Of a stretch of 64,000 bases of DNA, positions 52,533 through 62,637 are shown in pieces. Source of the stretch: an uncultured Pseudomonadales bacterium (GTDB taxonomy: Bacteria > Pseudomonadota > Gammaproteobacteria > Pseudomonadales > CANNCY01); assembly GCA_947503335.1 (NCBI GenBank), contig CANNCY010000001.1, positions 1,154,958 to 1,218,957 of the forward strand. Reading direction: 5' to 3'. The position numbers and the translations under genes were made by a program. The first letter of the stretch is position 1. Each line of letters starts with the position of its first letter. The notes under the pieces were generated by a model. It was not told where the DNA came from and ran no database searches. It saw only the letters and a list, made by a program, of their open reading frames with translations.

Positions 52533-53315
52533 ATGAATCTGCAAGATAAAGTGATCGTGGTAACCGGTGCCGGCAGTGGTATTGGGCGAGCCTTAGTGGC
52601 TCGATTTAAGCAAGAAACCCCCAAGCAAATCGTCGCGGTAGATATCAACCTCGACAACGCTATCGAGACAGCAGATTTATACGACTGCGTCGCTATGCAT
52701 GCCGACGTATCTAACGAGCAAGACCTACAGCGCGTAATCGACCAAACCGAAGCCGACTTTGGCCCTATAGACCTATTTTGCAGCAATGCCGGTGTTGCTG
52801 CGGGCGAGTCTGAACAATCGCCCCTTGATCAATGGCAATTTAGCTGGGATGTCAACGTGATGTCACACGTACTTGCTGCAAGGTTGTTAGTGCCAAGAAT
52901 GACTGAACGCGGCGAAGGCTACTTGCTAAACACTGCCTCTGCAGCAGGCCTTTTAAATCAAATCGGTGGAGCGGCTTACGGTACAACCAAGCACGCCGCG
53001 GTGGGCTTTGGTGAATGGCTATCGCTTACCTATCGCCATCAGGGGTTAAACGTTTCGATGCTGTGCCCGCAAGCAGTGCGTACAGCAATGACCACTGGCG
53101 AGGCGAGTGACACCGAGAGTATTCAGGCCGCAGCCGTCGACGGTATGATGGAGCCCGAAGAATTGGCCGAAGTAACCGTACAAGGCTTAGCCGACGAGCG
53201 CTTTTTAATCTTGCCCCATAGCGAAGTTGAGATGTACATGAAGCGTAAAACCGACGATTACGATCGCTGGTTAAAGGGCATGAACAGACTTAGCCAAGCC
53301 TTACACAACGGCTAA
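52533..53315 (+). CDS. Short-chain dehydrogenase/reductase (SDR)
   Basis: A classical SDR of 260 residues: TGAGSGIGRA (about 12-21), CSNAGVAAG, the catalytic Ser in NTASAAGLL, and YGTTK (Tyr-x-x-x-Lys). Such enzymes interconvert alcohols and ketones; substrate unknown. It is only 3 bases before the GST-like gene and downstream of the operator-like palindrome at 52439. It is a different subfamily from the SDR at 24789 (NNAATNP, YSITK). Confidence 0.9.
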   Translation: MNLQDKVIVVTGAGSGIGRALVARFKQETPKQIVAVDINLDNAIETADLYDCVAMHADVSNEQDLQRVIDQTEADFGPIDLFCSNAGVAAGESEQSPLDQWQFSWDVNVMSHVLAARLLVPRMTERGEGYLLNTASAAGLLNQIGGAAYGTTKHAAVGFGEWLSLTYRHQGLNVSMLCPQAVRTAMTTGEASDTESIQAAAVDGMMEPEELAEVTVQGLADERFLILPHSEVEMYMKRKTDDYDRWLKGMNRLSQALHNG

Positions 53316-53318
53316 CCT

Positions 53319-54419
53319 ATGAGTAAACCCTATCAGGTTTATCTGGCTGATATGTCTTACTTTTCGGGTAAGCTACATGCATACCTTAGATATAAACAGC
53401 TACCTTGCGACTTTCATGACTTAACTATGAAATCTGGCAATCTCATTGCCAGAAAGACTGGCGTCAAACAGGTTCCGGCCATCGAGCTATCTAATGGCCA
53501 GTGGCTACGCGATACTACGCCGACGATCGAATGGCTTGATCGTCAACACGACGGCGCCTCAGTGTACCCCCAGTCTGCGTCACAACGATTTTTAGCACTA
53601 CTCATTGAAGACTATGCCGACGAATGGCTTTGGCGCCCAGCTATGTGGTGGCGCTGGATACCCAAGCGTTCTGCTTTACAGGTAGGTGATCAGATTGGTA
53701 GCTTAATGAGCAAAAGTTTCGCTCGCCCATTAGGTAAACTGTTTGCTTGGCGCCAACGCAAAGAATGGCTGTTTGACGATGGCATGACCGAGGACAATAG
53801 CAATACGATCAAACAGATGTACTTGGTAGAACTCGACTTTCTAGAATCAGTGTTTGCTAAACAACCATTTTTATTAGGCGACCGCCCTTCTATTGCCGAC
53901 TATGGCTACTTTGGCTCAATGTTTAGGCATTTTGGTTGTGACCCTGATCCCAAAGAGATTATGCAACAGCGCGCCCCCTATACCTATCAATGGCTTGAAC
54001 GCATGTGGGCGACCACCCAAAGCGACAACGACAGCATGCTGTCGGTGGGCGATTCGCCTCAATGGCAGCTACTGTTTGATCGCATTAAATCTGACTACGT
54101 GCCTTACTTACAGGCTAACGCTAGCGCCTATCTTACAAAGCAGCCTCGATTTGATTTCGACGGTAAAACGATTAGCTTGAGTAGGCTTAAGACGTTTAAT
54201 TATCGAGCAAGCTGCTACCGCGTTTTGAGCGAACGATATCAGGCATTGAATGATGTCGAAAAACAACAGGTAAACGACATTGTCGAGGTAGATAGCTTAT
54301 TGAATTGGCCCACAGAGAAACTCGCCCATCTACCTGGCGAAGTACCATTGCCTATTGACCCGCTATCACACGGCAAAATAAGTTTGTCACAGCTGCTTAA
54401 GGGCGAGCCTAGAAACTAG
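53319..54419 (+). CDS. Glutathione S-transferase-like protein, long form, paralogue B
   Basis: A protein of 366 residues with an N-terminal thioredoxin-fold domain (YLADMSYFSGKLHAYLRYKQ; cis-Pro VPAIELSNGQWL) and a GST C-terminal domain with QPFLLGDRPSIADYGYFGS, plus an extension as in paralogue A. The two share the layout and phrases such as FLLGxRxxIADY and the following DPxP. The usual catalytic Cys is absent. It is co-transcribed with the SDR. Whether it uses glutathione is unknown. Confidence 0.83.
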   Translation: MSKPYQVYLADMSYFSGKLHAYLRYKQLPCDFHDLTMKSGNLIARKTGVKQVPAIELSNGQWLRDTTPTIEWLDRQHDGASVYPQSASQRFLALLIEDYADEWLWRPAMWWRWIPKRSALQVGDQIGSLMSKSFARPLGKLFAWRQRKEWLFDDGMTEDNSNTIKQMYLVELDFLESVFAKQPFLLGDRPSIADYGYFGSMFRHFGCDPDPKEIMQQRAPYTYQWLERMWATTQSDNDSMLSVGDSPQWQLLFDRIKSDYVPYLQANASAYLTKQPRFDFDGKTISLSRLKTFNYRASCYRVLSERYQALNDVEKQQVNDIVEVDSLLNWPTEKLAHLPGEVPLPIDPLSHGKISLSQLLKGEPRN

Positions 54420-54444
54420 CCCTTAATGCGCGCTATATCGTTGA

Positions 54445-56001
54445 TTAGTGCTCGCGCGTTGACGCAAAGTTAATCTCGGGGAATCGCTCTTCAGTTAGCG
54501 CAAGATTTACGCGTGAAGTAGCCAAATAGCTAAGGTGACCACCACCGTCGATCGCAAGACCATCAGCAGCTTTACGCTTAAACTCCTCAAGCTTTTTAGG
54601 GTCGTCACATTCAACCCAACGGGCAGTGTGTACGTTAATAGGCTCGTATACCGCTTCAACTTTGTATTCGTCCTTTAGACGATATGCCACTACTTCGAAC
54701 TGAAGCACACCGACTGCACCTACAATAATGTCATTGTTCTTTTGAGGGAAGAATACCTGCGTTGAGCCCTCTTCACTCAACTGCTGAATACCCTTTAACA
54801 GCTGCTTGGTCTTTAGAGGGTCTTTTAGACGGATACGCCTAAACAGTTCGGGGGCAAAGTGTGGGATACCGGTAAACTTGAGCGACTCGCCCTCGGTAAA
54901 GGTATCACCAATCTGAATACTGCCGTGGTTGTGCAAACCGATAATATCGCCCGCAATCGCTTCTTCTACGTTTTCACGGTCACCGGCCAAGAAGGTAACC
55001 GCATCTGATACGCGCACCTGCTTACCAATGCGGTCATGCCACATTTTCATGCCCTGCTTGTAGCTGCCCGAACATAGGCGCATGAAAGCGATACGGTCGC
55101 GATGCTTAGGGTCCATATTGGCCTGAATCTTAAACACAAAACCCGACATCTTTTGCTCGTCGGGTTCTACTTGGCGCGACTTAGTTGAACGAGGCTGTGG
55201 CGCTGGCGCCCATTCTACGAACTCGTTCATTAATTCTGTTAAGCCAAAGTTACCTAATGCCGTACCGAAAAATACAGGCGTAAGTTTACCGGCTAGATAT
55301 TCGTCTAGATCGAATTCGTGAGTAGCACCACGCACTAGCTCTAGCTCTTCTACATAATCATCGTAGTAAACGCCTAATAGCTCGCGAGCTTCGTCGCTAT
55401 CTAGGCCATTAATAATCTGGGCTTCGTAGCGCTCAAAGTTGCGGCCATTTTCGTAAACCGTAATGGTATCGCTGTATAGGTTGTATACGCCTTTAAACTC
55501 TTTACCCATGCCTAGCGGCCAGTTGATTGGCGCGGCGGCGATGTTTAGAACAGATTCGACTTCGTCCATCACTTCGATGGGATCTTTGATGTCGCGGTCC
55601 ATCTTGTTAATGAACGTAAAGATCGGTGTGTCACGCAGACGACATACATCCATCAGTTTGATGGTACGTTCTTCTACACCCTTAGCACCGTCGATAACCA
55701 TTAACACAGAGTCAACAGCGGTTAGTACACGGTAGGTATCTTCACTGAAGTCTTCGTGCCCTGGAGTATCTAGTAGGTTTACGGTACGCTCACGGTAAGG
55801 AAACTGCATCACCGATGAGGTAACCGAAATACCACGCTCTTGCTCCATCGTCATCCAGTCAGATTTAGCGTGTGCGCCCTTCTTACCCTTTACCGAACCT
55901 GCCTGCTGAATTGCTTGACCCAACAGCAATAGCTTTTCGGTAACAGTGGTTTTACCCGCATCTGGGTGAGAAATAATAGCGAATGTACGACGATCTGACA
56001 C
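54445..56001 (-). CDS. prfC: Peptide chain release factor 3
   Basis: A translational GTPase of 518 residues, close to the usual RF3 length (529). The P-loop is in [15 protein letters not shown], then switch II ([16 protein letters not shown]) and NKMD. The C-terminal domains II-III with the RF3 motif PEINFAST at the end are present. RF3 recycles RF1/RF2 from the ribosome after termination. The start is GTG at 56001. It is a housekeeping gene with no link to its neighbours. Confidence 0.97.
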   Translation of the reverse strand: MSDRRTFAIISHPDAGKTTVTEKLLLLGQAIQQAGSVKGKKGAHAKSDWMTMEQERGISVTSSVMQFPYRERTVNLLDTPGHEDFSEDTYRVLTAVDSVLMVIDGAKGVEERTIKLMDVCRLRDTPIFTFINKMDRDIKDPIEVMDEVESVLNIAAAPINWPLGMGKEFKGVYNLYSDTITVYENGRNFERYEAQIINGLDSDEARELLGVYYDDYVEELELVRGATHEFDLDEYLAGKLTPVFFGTALGNFGLTELMNEFVEWAPAPQPRSTKSRQVEPDEQKMSGFVFKIQANMDPKHRDRIAFMRLCSGSYKQGMKMWHDRIGKQVRVSDAVTFLAGDRENVEEAIAGDIIGLHNHGSIQIGDTFTEGESLKFTGIPHFAPELFRRIRLKDPLKTKQLLKGIQQLSEEGSTQVFFPQKNNDIIVGAVGVLQFEVVAYRLKDEYKVEAVYEPINVHTARWVECDDPKKLEEFKRKAADGLAIDGGGHLSYLATSRVNLALTEERFPEINFASTREH

Positions 56002-56084
56002 AATAGAGCCCTCAATATAGGGCGCCTATGATGCAGTAAGATAGGGTCAGGTTCAACGCAACTCTGACGCATTTCAAGCAAGCT

Positions 56085-56570
56085 CTAGCTCTGTTCGGTA
56101 CGAACGATCTGAAAACCGCGTGATTGATAGTTGGCAAGTGCATAGGGGTGATCGAGGGTACAGGTGTTTACAGTAATCTCTGCCGACGGGTTCCAGCCCT
56201 TCGCTTGAGTGATCGCCTCGCTTAGTAGATAGCCGCCAGCACCGCTCTCTAGAAAATCAGGCGCCAGCCCAAAATAATTGATTTCAATGCGACTATCGTC
56301 ATGGCGCTCTAGCTCGAAATAACCCGCAATGCTGCCCTCACACAGTACATACCAGGTACGCAAGCAGGTACGATGGGCATATTCAGCCCACTGATCATCG
56401 CTCCACTCAAGCTTGTCTGTCCACTGCCAGGGCTCGCCCACCAGTTGATACAGATAGCGGTTAAAGCGATAGTTTTGCTTGAGTGCTTCGATTACCGTGA
56501 CGCTGTCAGGGGCGGGCTTTAGATTTACTGATGCCGCCGGCACCAGGTTTAAGTAGTAGGTAGTAACCAT
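56085..56570 (-). CDS. GNAT-family acetyltransferase
   Basis: A protein of 161 residues with the GNAT fold: ESIAGYFELERHDDSRIEIN-like central strands (here EGSIAGYFEL, RIEINYFGL), the acetyl-CoA loop LESGAGGYLLSEAI in place of the usual RxxGxG/A, and a C-terminal strand with ALANYQSRGFQIV. The substrate is unknown. It lies 84 bases upstream of prfC in the same direction. Confidence 0.82.
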   Translation of the reverse strand: MVTTYYLNLVPAASVNLKPAPDSVTVIEALKQNYRFNRYLYQLVGEPWQWTDKLEWSDDQWAEYAHRTCLRTWYVLCEGSIAGYFELERHDDSRIEINYFGLAPDFLESGAGGYLLSEAITQAKGWNPSAEITVNTCTLDHPYALANYQSRGFQIVRTEQS

Positions 56571-56588
56571 GTACGTACAACCAAGGTT

Positions 56589-56978
56589 TCACTGACCGTT
56601 ATCGGTCTGATTTTTAGCATTATGATACAAAACCAACAACACCGAGATCAGCAATAAGTTAGTGCTAATCGGATTGAAGGTATTGGTAAGCATCGACGGA
56701 GCAACATAGGCCATCATTGGTATTGAAACTACACAAAGGGCCATGGCAAACAGCAACAAAGCTCGACTTCGATAAAAAATAAATAATAAAACGCCAACGA
56801 CAATCTCTAGCCCACCCAGAAACATCATAAATGGCTGTTGTACGTTCTGGGCCGATATCAGCGCCTCAAGCGCCAATTGCTCATCTGCAGGTGTGCGAAC
56901 AAACTTTGGCACTAGCCCAGCATATATCCACACAAATGCGAGAACATATCTGAAAAAGGTGATGGTTTTAGCAGGCAT
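56589..56978 (-). CDS. DoxX-like small membrane protein
   Basis: A protein of 129 residues with four hydrophobic helices. The N-terminal pattern RYVLAFVWIYAGLVPKF resembles DoxX/DoxD-related families and DUF4345-like proteins. No catalytic motif is visible and the function is unknown. It lies 18 bases upstream of the GNAT gene and may be co-transcribed with it. Confidence 0.7.
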   Translation of the reverse strand: MPAKTITFFRYVLAFVWIYAGLVPKFVRTPADEQLALEALISAQNVQQPFMMFLGGLEIVVGVLLFIFYRSRALLLFAMALCVVSIPMMAYVAPSMLTNTFNPISTNLLLISVLLVLYHNAKNQTDNGQ

Positions 56979-57030
56979 GCTGTTACCTTAGCTATCTATT
57001 AGCTGTGTGTTTAGATTATCCACTTATTAT

Positions 57031-58047
57031 TCACGATCGTGCCGCTATGTAAAGGCGATCAGCGCCGAAACGTATTATCAGAGTGGCTATCCCGACTAAT
57101 AGAATCACAGCCATTCGATACAATGTTAAATCAGTTTCAAACGCTATTAGTAAAATAAAAAGCATCACCATAAAGCTTCTGATTAAGTAGGCCTGAAAAT
57201 AATTATCTAAGAACAGAGTCAGACTGGCGATATAAGCAATCGATAATAAAATCACATCGCTCACAAGTAAGTACTGCGACACAAAAAACGCAGCCAGCGA
57301 GCCAGCCACCGCTCCTATAGCTCGGTGAAACATTTTTACTTTAGAATGCTCTAGCGGCACGACCGACATACTCAGCGCTGCGATCGCCCACCAAAGCGCT
57401 AACGTTGGGTCAAACAGTCGCCCTAGATACACCACAATCCCCATGATCGTAGCGGCTACTAATGTATTGAATGACATAGAATAGTTACTAGGCTCGCCTG
57501 TATATCCCCCCTGAAAAAACGCCCAAACACAAACTACCAAAGAACCAACGGCCAGGGTAACAAGGCTGTCTTGAAAACGTTGCCCATCGCCTTCATTTGC
57601 CATACCTATAATCATTACCGATACAAATAGCGATAAGTACAATGATTTATATCTTGGTGCCAAGCTAGAGACATACTGCGAAAGTAGAAACATCGATACG
57701 AGTGATAAAGATAATAAAATCGAATTTGGCAAGAGGTAATAAATTAGGGCAGAAAATATTACTACTAAAACATAGCAACCCACACAAATAAGCAATGGCG
57801 CTTTCGATTCGAACAACCCTTTAATGATCAAAAACTGAGATATACATAACAACAAACTATCTTCAGCATTTGAAAACAGTACTGATATTAAGAACGCTAT
57901 TGACGCAGCGACCAACGCCAGCAATTCAGGCGTCTCGCTGCTATTTCTTAGCCCCATGAAACTGACGTATTTTATGAAATCGAGACTAAATTTTAGTCGA
58001 GCTATTGACAGACGCCACCGAATAACGGTAAAAATAATAGAACACAT
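57031..58047 (-). CDS. FUSC-like inner-membrane protein
   Basis: A protein of 338 residues with two blocks of hydrophobic helices, at about 40-155 and 185-325. The motif WAIAALSMSVVPLEHSKVKMFHRAIGAVAGSLAAFF matches, in broken form, the fusaric-acid-resistance/YccS-type FUSC domain (a basic residue before a Gly-rich helix). Characterised relatives export aromatic acids or toxins. It is about half the length of YccS or AaeB and lacks their cytoplasmic domain, so its role is uncertain. No partner membrane-fusion gene is adjacent. Confidence 0.7.
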   Translation of the reverse strand: MCSIIFTVIRWRLSIARLKFSLDFIKYVSFMGLRNSSETPELLALVAASIAFLISVLFSNAEDSLLLCISQFLIIKGLFESKAPLLICVGCYVLVVIFSALIYYLLPNSILLSLSLVSMFLLSQYVSSLAPRYKSLYLSLFVSVMIIGMANEGDGQRFQDSLVTLAVGSLVVCVWAFFQGGYTGEPSNYSMSFNTLVAATIMGIVVYLGRLFDPTLALWWAIAALSMSVVPLEHSKVKMFHRAIGAVAGSLAAFFVSQYLLVSDVILLSIAYIASLTLFLDNYFQAYLIRSFMVMLFILLIAFETDLTLYRMAVILLVGIATLIIRFGADRLYIAARS

Positions 58048-58355
58048 TTTGAAATTATTGTCTAAATGAATTCTAATTCTTCAAATAAAAAAATGTGCTC
58101 GAGCTACTCATGCAATTTTCTTCTTAGCGAGTGGTTCGACGAATAACCCTCCCCTCGCCCTAGAGCGATGGCGGTTTGCTATGCATCCCAATAAATGAAA
58201 CTTAAGCATTCTTAATCTTTTGCTTGGCATTACTATGCCTGTACAAAAGAATTAGGCCATCGGCTAGCCGTTTCATCCTCTTCGCAATTTTCGATTTACA
58301 TACTCATTACTGCCCTTAGGCAGTCAACTACTGCTGTAAAAATTAGGAGAGCTAC
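58048..58355. other. Intergenic control region of TonB receptor 3
   Basis: About 310 bases without a gene. It is AT-rich next to the FUSC-like gene, with a CCCTCCCC run at 58147 that loosely recalls the MalT-box-like core. A small palindrome GGCAT-TACT-ATGCC lies at 58226-58239, and AGGAGAG is the strong ribosome site 7 bases before the receptor start. No RNA gene, terminator or riboswitch fold is apparent. Confidence 0.4.
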
Positions 58356-61157
58356 ATGGCAAACTTCAAAAAAGGCCTACCCTTAGCAATTCAATCTGCT
58401 CTGATAAGTATGTGCGCAATTAGCGCTTCAGCTTATGCCCAAGACCAGAATGAAGAGGCTACCGAAGAGATCACTGTGATCGGCACAAGCATTAAAGGAT
58501 TAAACCTTGAAGATGCAGTGCAAGCGATTCAGCTAGATCGCCAAGACATTTTAGAAAGCGGCGCTACGTCGGTCGCAGATTTACTTGCCGATTTACCACA
58601 AACTGCAGGCGGTTCAGGCACCTTCACTGCAGCAACAGGCGGCCCACTATCGTCAAGTACCCCAACCGGCGCAGGCGCGGTATCACTACGCGGTTTAGGC
58701 ACCAGTAGTACACTCACCCTCATCAACGGCCGCCGAGCAAGTGTTTCATCATTCGCTAATGGCCAAGAATCTTTTGTCGACATCAACGCAATCCCATCAG
58801 CGGCCATCGAGCGTGTTGAAGTGCTACCTAGCGGTGCCTCTGCCATATACGGTGCAGATGCGGTTGCAGGTGTAGTAAACGTGGTATTGCGTGAAGACTT
58901 TAATGGCTTTGAAGTATCAACCAGCTATGGTGATTCAACCCATAGCACCGACGAAGGCAAAACCACATTAAACATGGTTTGGGGCAAGGCCGGTGAAAAG
59001 CACTCTGTCATGGTAATGGCCGATCTTTACGAACGTAACGCGTTTTACGATCGTGATCGTGAAATCTCTGCGCAATCAATTCGCCCCAGCCAACAGGGTA
59101 TTTACCCTAGCTTTAACGACTTTTACTGGAACTATTGGGACGTGACCCAAGCCCCTGACATTGGTGGCTGCCCTGACGATCAGTATAAGTTTGGTAACTA
59201 CGGTGAGTACTGCGAGTTTAATACTAACGACTACGCCTCAGTATGGGGCGATCACAGCTCTCAGTCGGCCATCGTTGACTACAAATATAAGCTATCTGAT
59301 GACACCACGATTTTCGTCGAGGCGATCGGTACGCAATACACCAGTAATAGCGATGCTTCACCCGCTAACTTCTCTAACGTTCCGTTCGACCCAGAAAACC
59401 CTTACTTTACGCAAGAGTTTCAAGACCAGATGATCGCGGCATCATCACCTGATAACGATGGTCGTGATGCTTGGTATTGGGACGATTATTTTGGTTACCC
59501 TATCTATGCTTGGGGTAAGTTTCCATCACCCCGTTCGGTTGAAGTAGAGAGCGAATCGTACCGATTTGTAACCGGTATTGAAGGCAAGTTCGACAAGTGG
59601 GACTACGAAGTAGCCGCCACCTACGGTAGCAGTAAGTCGACCCAAACAGGCTCAGGCTTATATATCACCGAAGCATTTTATAACGCAACCCTAGGCAATT
59701 TATGTTCAGACGGCTCAACGATTGACCGTTGGGACATTGACCTACTAGGGCGCGATGCTTACTTCAACGGCGGCAGCTGTGAGGATGATGGTCGCACTAC
59801 TCTTTGGTACAACCCGCTATCAGGGCAAACTGATCAGCCAGTTGGCATGGCTGAATTGATCGAGACCATGGCTAATCGTTCGGGTAAGTCAGACGTATTT
59901 GCAATCGATGGCTTAGTTTCGGGCGAGGTATTTGAGCTATCTTCAGGCACCGTGTACGGCGCCCTAGGCTTTGAATACCGTGAAGAGTCGGTACGTGACA
60001 CCCCTGCAGGCGTTGCTATTGCCACTAGCGATAACCCCGAACCGGTATTTGGTTTTAGTTCGACTGCCGCTAACGCAGAACGCTCTTCTAGCGCCCTGTT
60101 TGGTGAGCTATACGTACCCGTAGTCACCAACCTAGAGCTGCAATTGGCTGCTCGCTGGGACGATTACGAAGGCTTTGGTAGCGACGTAAACCCTAAGGTT
60201 GGTCTACTTTACTCGCCTAATAACATGATTAGCGTACGCACAAACTGGTCAACGTCTTTCCGTGCTCCATCACTTGCACAAGTAGGTGCTGGTACGTTGC
60301 TATCTAGCTATACAGTTGACTGCTATGAAACCCCCGAAGCCTGCGATGGCGACATGGACGGCAGCGGTGAATCAATGCTGACTGAAGATGTGTCTAACCC
60401 TAACCTTGAACCTGAAACCGCTACTACTTGGGGCGCAGGCGTCATCGTTAAGCCTACTGGCAATATCGATATCAAGGTGGATTACTGGAACATCGACCAT
60501 AAAAACCTGATCGGTATTGACGAAGACGACTTTATTCGTCGTGCACTAGCGGGCGACTATCCTGTTGTAGGCTTTGGCCAACTACCAACGGGTGTTGCAG
60601 GTCTAGAGGTTCGTGGTGGTTACGTCAGCGATGCTCACTTTGAACTAACCAACTTAGGCGCTCAAACCACTAGCGGCGTCGACTTTAGCTACACCCAATA
60701 CTTTGATGCATTCGGTGGCGAGTTTGCACTATTGGCAGATGCTACTTACTTAATTGAGTATAACCGTACTGCTTCTGATACCTCAGGTACCGAAGAGCTA
60801 GCGGGCGAATATAGCTACCCAGAGCTGCTAGTAAACACCAAACTTCGTTACACCCGTGGTCAACTATCTGCATCTTTTGGTGCTAACTACACTGGCAGCT
60901 ACATGGACGACCCGTCAAACCGTGTACTAGATGCGTTAAACATTCCTCGTGGTACCGACGTAAAGGTTGATAGCTGGACTATCTTCAACCTAAACCTAGG
61001 CTACGAAATTAACGACAACATTGATCTCAACCTAAATGTTCGCAACCTATTCGACAAAGAGCCGCCGCTGGTTCTTGCAACAGGTGCAAACGTAGACCAT
61101 TACAATCACGAAAGTGTTGGCCGATTCGTTACCCTTGGCGTATCAGCTAAGCTGTAA
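58356..61157 (+). CDS. TonB-dependent receptor, candidate importer for cyanophycin-derived peptides
   Basis: A receptor of 933 residues. The signal peptide is about 1-28 (ISASAYAQ), TonB box TEEITVIGTSIKG, and the plug (LADLLADLPQTAGGSG; RGLGTSSTLTLINGRR; LPSGASAIYGADAVAGVVN) is of the form common in peptide- and plant-polymer receptors. The barrel ends RFVTLGVSAKL. It is followed by a transporter, an isoaspartyl-dipeptidase-like enzyme and a cyanophycinase-like gene, so it probably brings in cyanophycin fragments or related beta-aspartyl peptides. That assignment is by context only. Confidence 0.88.
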   Translation: MANFKKGLPLAIQSALISMCAISASAYAQDQNEEATEEITVIGTSIKGLNLEDAVQAIQLDRQDILESGATSVADLLADLPQTAGGSGTFTAATGGPLSSSTPTGAGAVSLRGLGTSSTLTLINGRRASVSSFANGQESFVDINAIPSAAIERVEVLPSGASAIYGADAVAGVVNVVLREDFNGFEVSTSYGDSTHSTDEGKTTLNMVWGKAGEKHSVMVMADLYERNAFYDRDREISAQSIRPSQQGIYPSFNDFYWNYWDVTQAPDIGGCPDDQYKFGNYGEYCEFNTNDYASVWGDHSSQSAIVDYKYKLSDDTTIFVEAIGTQYTSNSDASPANFSNVPFDPENPYFTQEFQDQMIAASSPDNDGRDAWYWDDYFGYPIYAWGKFPSPRSVEVESESYRFVTGIEGKFDKWDYEVAATYGSSKSTQTGSGLYITEAFYNATLGNLCSDGSTIDRWDIDLLGRDAYFNGGSCEDDGRTTLWYNPLSGQTDQPVGMAELIETMANRSGKSDVFAIDGLVSGEVFELSSGTVYGALGFEYREESVRDTPAGVAIATSDNPEPVFGFSSTAANAERSSSALFGELYVPVVTNLELQLAARWDDYEGFGSDVNPKVGLLYSPNNMISVRTNWSTSFRAPSLAQVGAGTLLSSYTVDCYETPEACDGDMDGSGESMLTEDVSNPNLEPETATTWGAGVIVKPTGNIDIKVDYWNIDHKNLIGIDEDDFIRRALAGDYPVVGFGQLPTGVAGLEVRGGYVSDAHFELTNLGAQTTSGVDFSYTQYFDAFGGEFALLADATYLIEYNRTASDTSGTEELAGEYSYPELLVNTKLRYTRGQLSASFGANYTGSYMDDPSNRVLDALNIPRGTDVKVDSWTIFNLNLGYEINDNIDLNLNVRNLFDKEPPLVLATGANVDHYNHESVGRFVTLGVSAKL

Positions 61158-61167
61158 CAAACCTAAA

Positions 61168-61196
61168 AGAACAGAGGGGCCTGCCCCTCTTGTTCT
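61168..61196 (+). terminator. Hairpin between TonB receptor and transporter genes
   Basis: Stem AGAACAGAGGGGC / GCCCCTCTTGTTCT with one unpaired base and a 2-base loop. There is no long T-run after it. It could attenuate expression or stabilise the upstream mRNA; the spacing to the next start (17 bases) suggests reduced but continuing transcription. Confidence 0.55.
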
Positions 61197-61212
61197 AAAC
61201 TGACTTAAGACT

Positions 61213-62637
61213 ATGAATACACCTAATCGAACTATTAAGGTCGTCGACACCTACGTACTGCTCGCAGCTATCGCGGTGATCGCCTACCTTTGCACGCTGT
61301 TTATCACCCCAGGTTCGTTTTCGATCGACCCAGAATCAAAGCGTGTTATCGCCGATTCATTTACTCTGTCACCGACAGGGCCGGCGGCGGCGCCATTATT
61401 TGCTGAGGGCGGCAATATAGGGTTACTGAATGCGCCATTCGAAGGCTTGGTATCAGGCTCTAAATGGGGTGCCACCATTGGCATCATGGCGTTCATTTTA
61501 ATTACCGGTGGCGCCTTTGGTATTATCTTAGGTACCGGTTCGATAGAACGCGGCCTCGCCTCTATCTTCGCGTCGCAAGGGTTAGCCACATCGCTGATGG
61601 TGCCGACCACCTTTGTGCTGTTTTCTTTAGGCGGTGCGGTGTTTGGCATGGGCGAAGAAGTAATACCCTTCGTACTAATCGTCACCCCTTTATTCGCCAG
61701 TTTAGGGCTGTCGCCATTGCTGGCCGTCGCTGTTACTTACGTTGCTACCCAAATAGGTTTTGCAACCTCTTGGATGAATCCGTTTTCAGTTGCCATCGCC
61801 CAGTCATTGGCCGATGTACCCTTAATGTCGGGTTGGCAATTTAGAATGGGCATGTGGCTTGTGTTCACACTATCAGGGGCAATTTTCGTTAGCCGCCTAG
61901 CTACAAAACAACTTACACTGTCTGCGTCTAAGGCAGATGCTGGCCAACCTAAAGTCGACAGTGTCGATTGGCGAGACCTAACGATTATCAGCGCATTTAT
62001 CGCTGGCCTAATCTGGATGATTTGGGGCGTGACTACACGCCAATATTACTTGCCCGAAATTGCGAGTCAGTTTTTTACCATTGCTGTGGTAATAACCATT
62101 TTGGCAAGTCTTCTAAAGGTCAATCGATTTACCAGTAACAAGGCCGCTCAACTATTTAGAGATGGAGCTGCGCAAATACTGCCCGCCGCTCTTGTCGTCG
62201 CCTTTGCCAAAGGCATCGTATTACTATTAGGAGGCGCCGAACCAGAACAAGCCTCTGTATTGAATACGCTGCTTTATAATCTGTCGCAAAGCATGGCTAA
62301 CGTTTCAGGGCTTTTTGCTGCAGAACTAATGCTACTAGCCCAAAGCCTAATTAACGTTTTTGTAACCTCCGGCTCAGGCCAAGCAGCCCTTACGATGCCC
62401 CTTATGGTGCCACTGGGCGACTTAGTCGATGTGAGCCGTCAGGTAACGGTATTGGTATTTCAACTTGGCGACGGCTTAACCAATATCATTGTGCCCACCT
62501 CTGCGGCACTGATGGGCTGCCTAGGCGCTGCTCGCGTTGAGTGGACCGACTGGGCCCGTTTTATCGCATTACCTTTAGCCGGCGTATACGCCATGGCCTG
62601 CATCGCCGTAGCGATTGCGGTCTCAATAGGATTTTAA
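61213..62637 (+). CDS. YfcC-like basic amino acid / peptide transporter
   Basis: A protein of 474 residues with about 12 hydrophobic helices in two repeats. The N-terminus (VDTYVLLAAIAVIAYL; FITPGSF) and GMGEEVIPFVLIVTPLF with WMNPFSVAIAQSLA match the YfcC/ArcD-like part of the ion transporter superfamily. YfcC is annotated as a basic amino acid antiporter, and arginine or beta-Asp-Arg import fits the locus. The stop (TAA) precedes the next ATG directly, so it is coupled to the dipeptidase gene. The substrate is inferred. Confidence 0.85.
   Translation: MNTPNRTIKVVDTYVLLAAIAVIAYLCTLFITPGSFSIDPESKRVIADSFTLSPTGPAAAPLFAEGGNIGLLNAPFEGLVSGSKWGATIGIMAFILITGGAFGIILGTGSIERGLASIFASQGLATSLMVPTTFVLFSLGGAVFGMGEEVIPFVLIVTPLFASLGLSPLLAVAVTYVATQIGFATSWMNPFSVAIAQSLADVPLMSGWQFRMGMWLVFTLSGAIFVSRLATKQLTLSASKADAGQPKVDSVDWRDLTIISAFIAGLIWMIWGVTTRQYYLPEIASQFFTIAVVITILASLLKVNRFTSNKAAQLFRDGAAQILPAALVVAFAKGIVLLLGGAEPEQASVLNTLLYNLSQSMANVSGLFAAELMLLAQSLINVFVTSGSGQAALTMPLMVPLGDLVDVSRQVTVLVFQLGDGLTNIIVPTSAALMGCLGAARVEWTDWARFIALPLAGVYAMACIAVAIAVSIGF

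Noticed and set aside
61284-61685. Open frame of 133 codons opposite the transporter gene
   Set aside because: It is antisense to conserved membrane helices and Pro/Lys-rich in the way such shadows are; no start signal.
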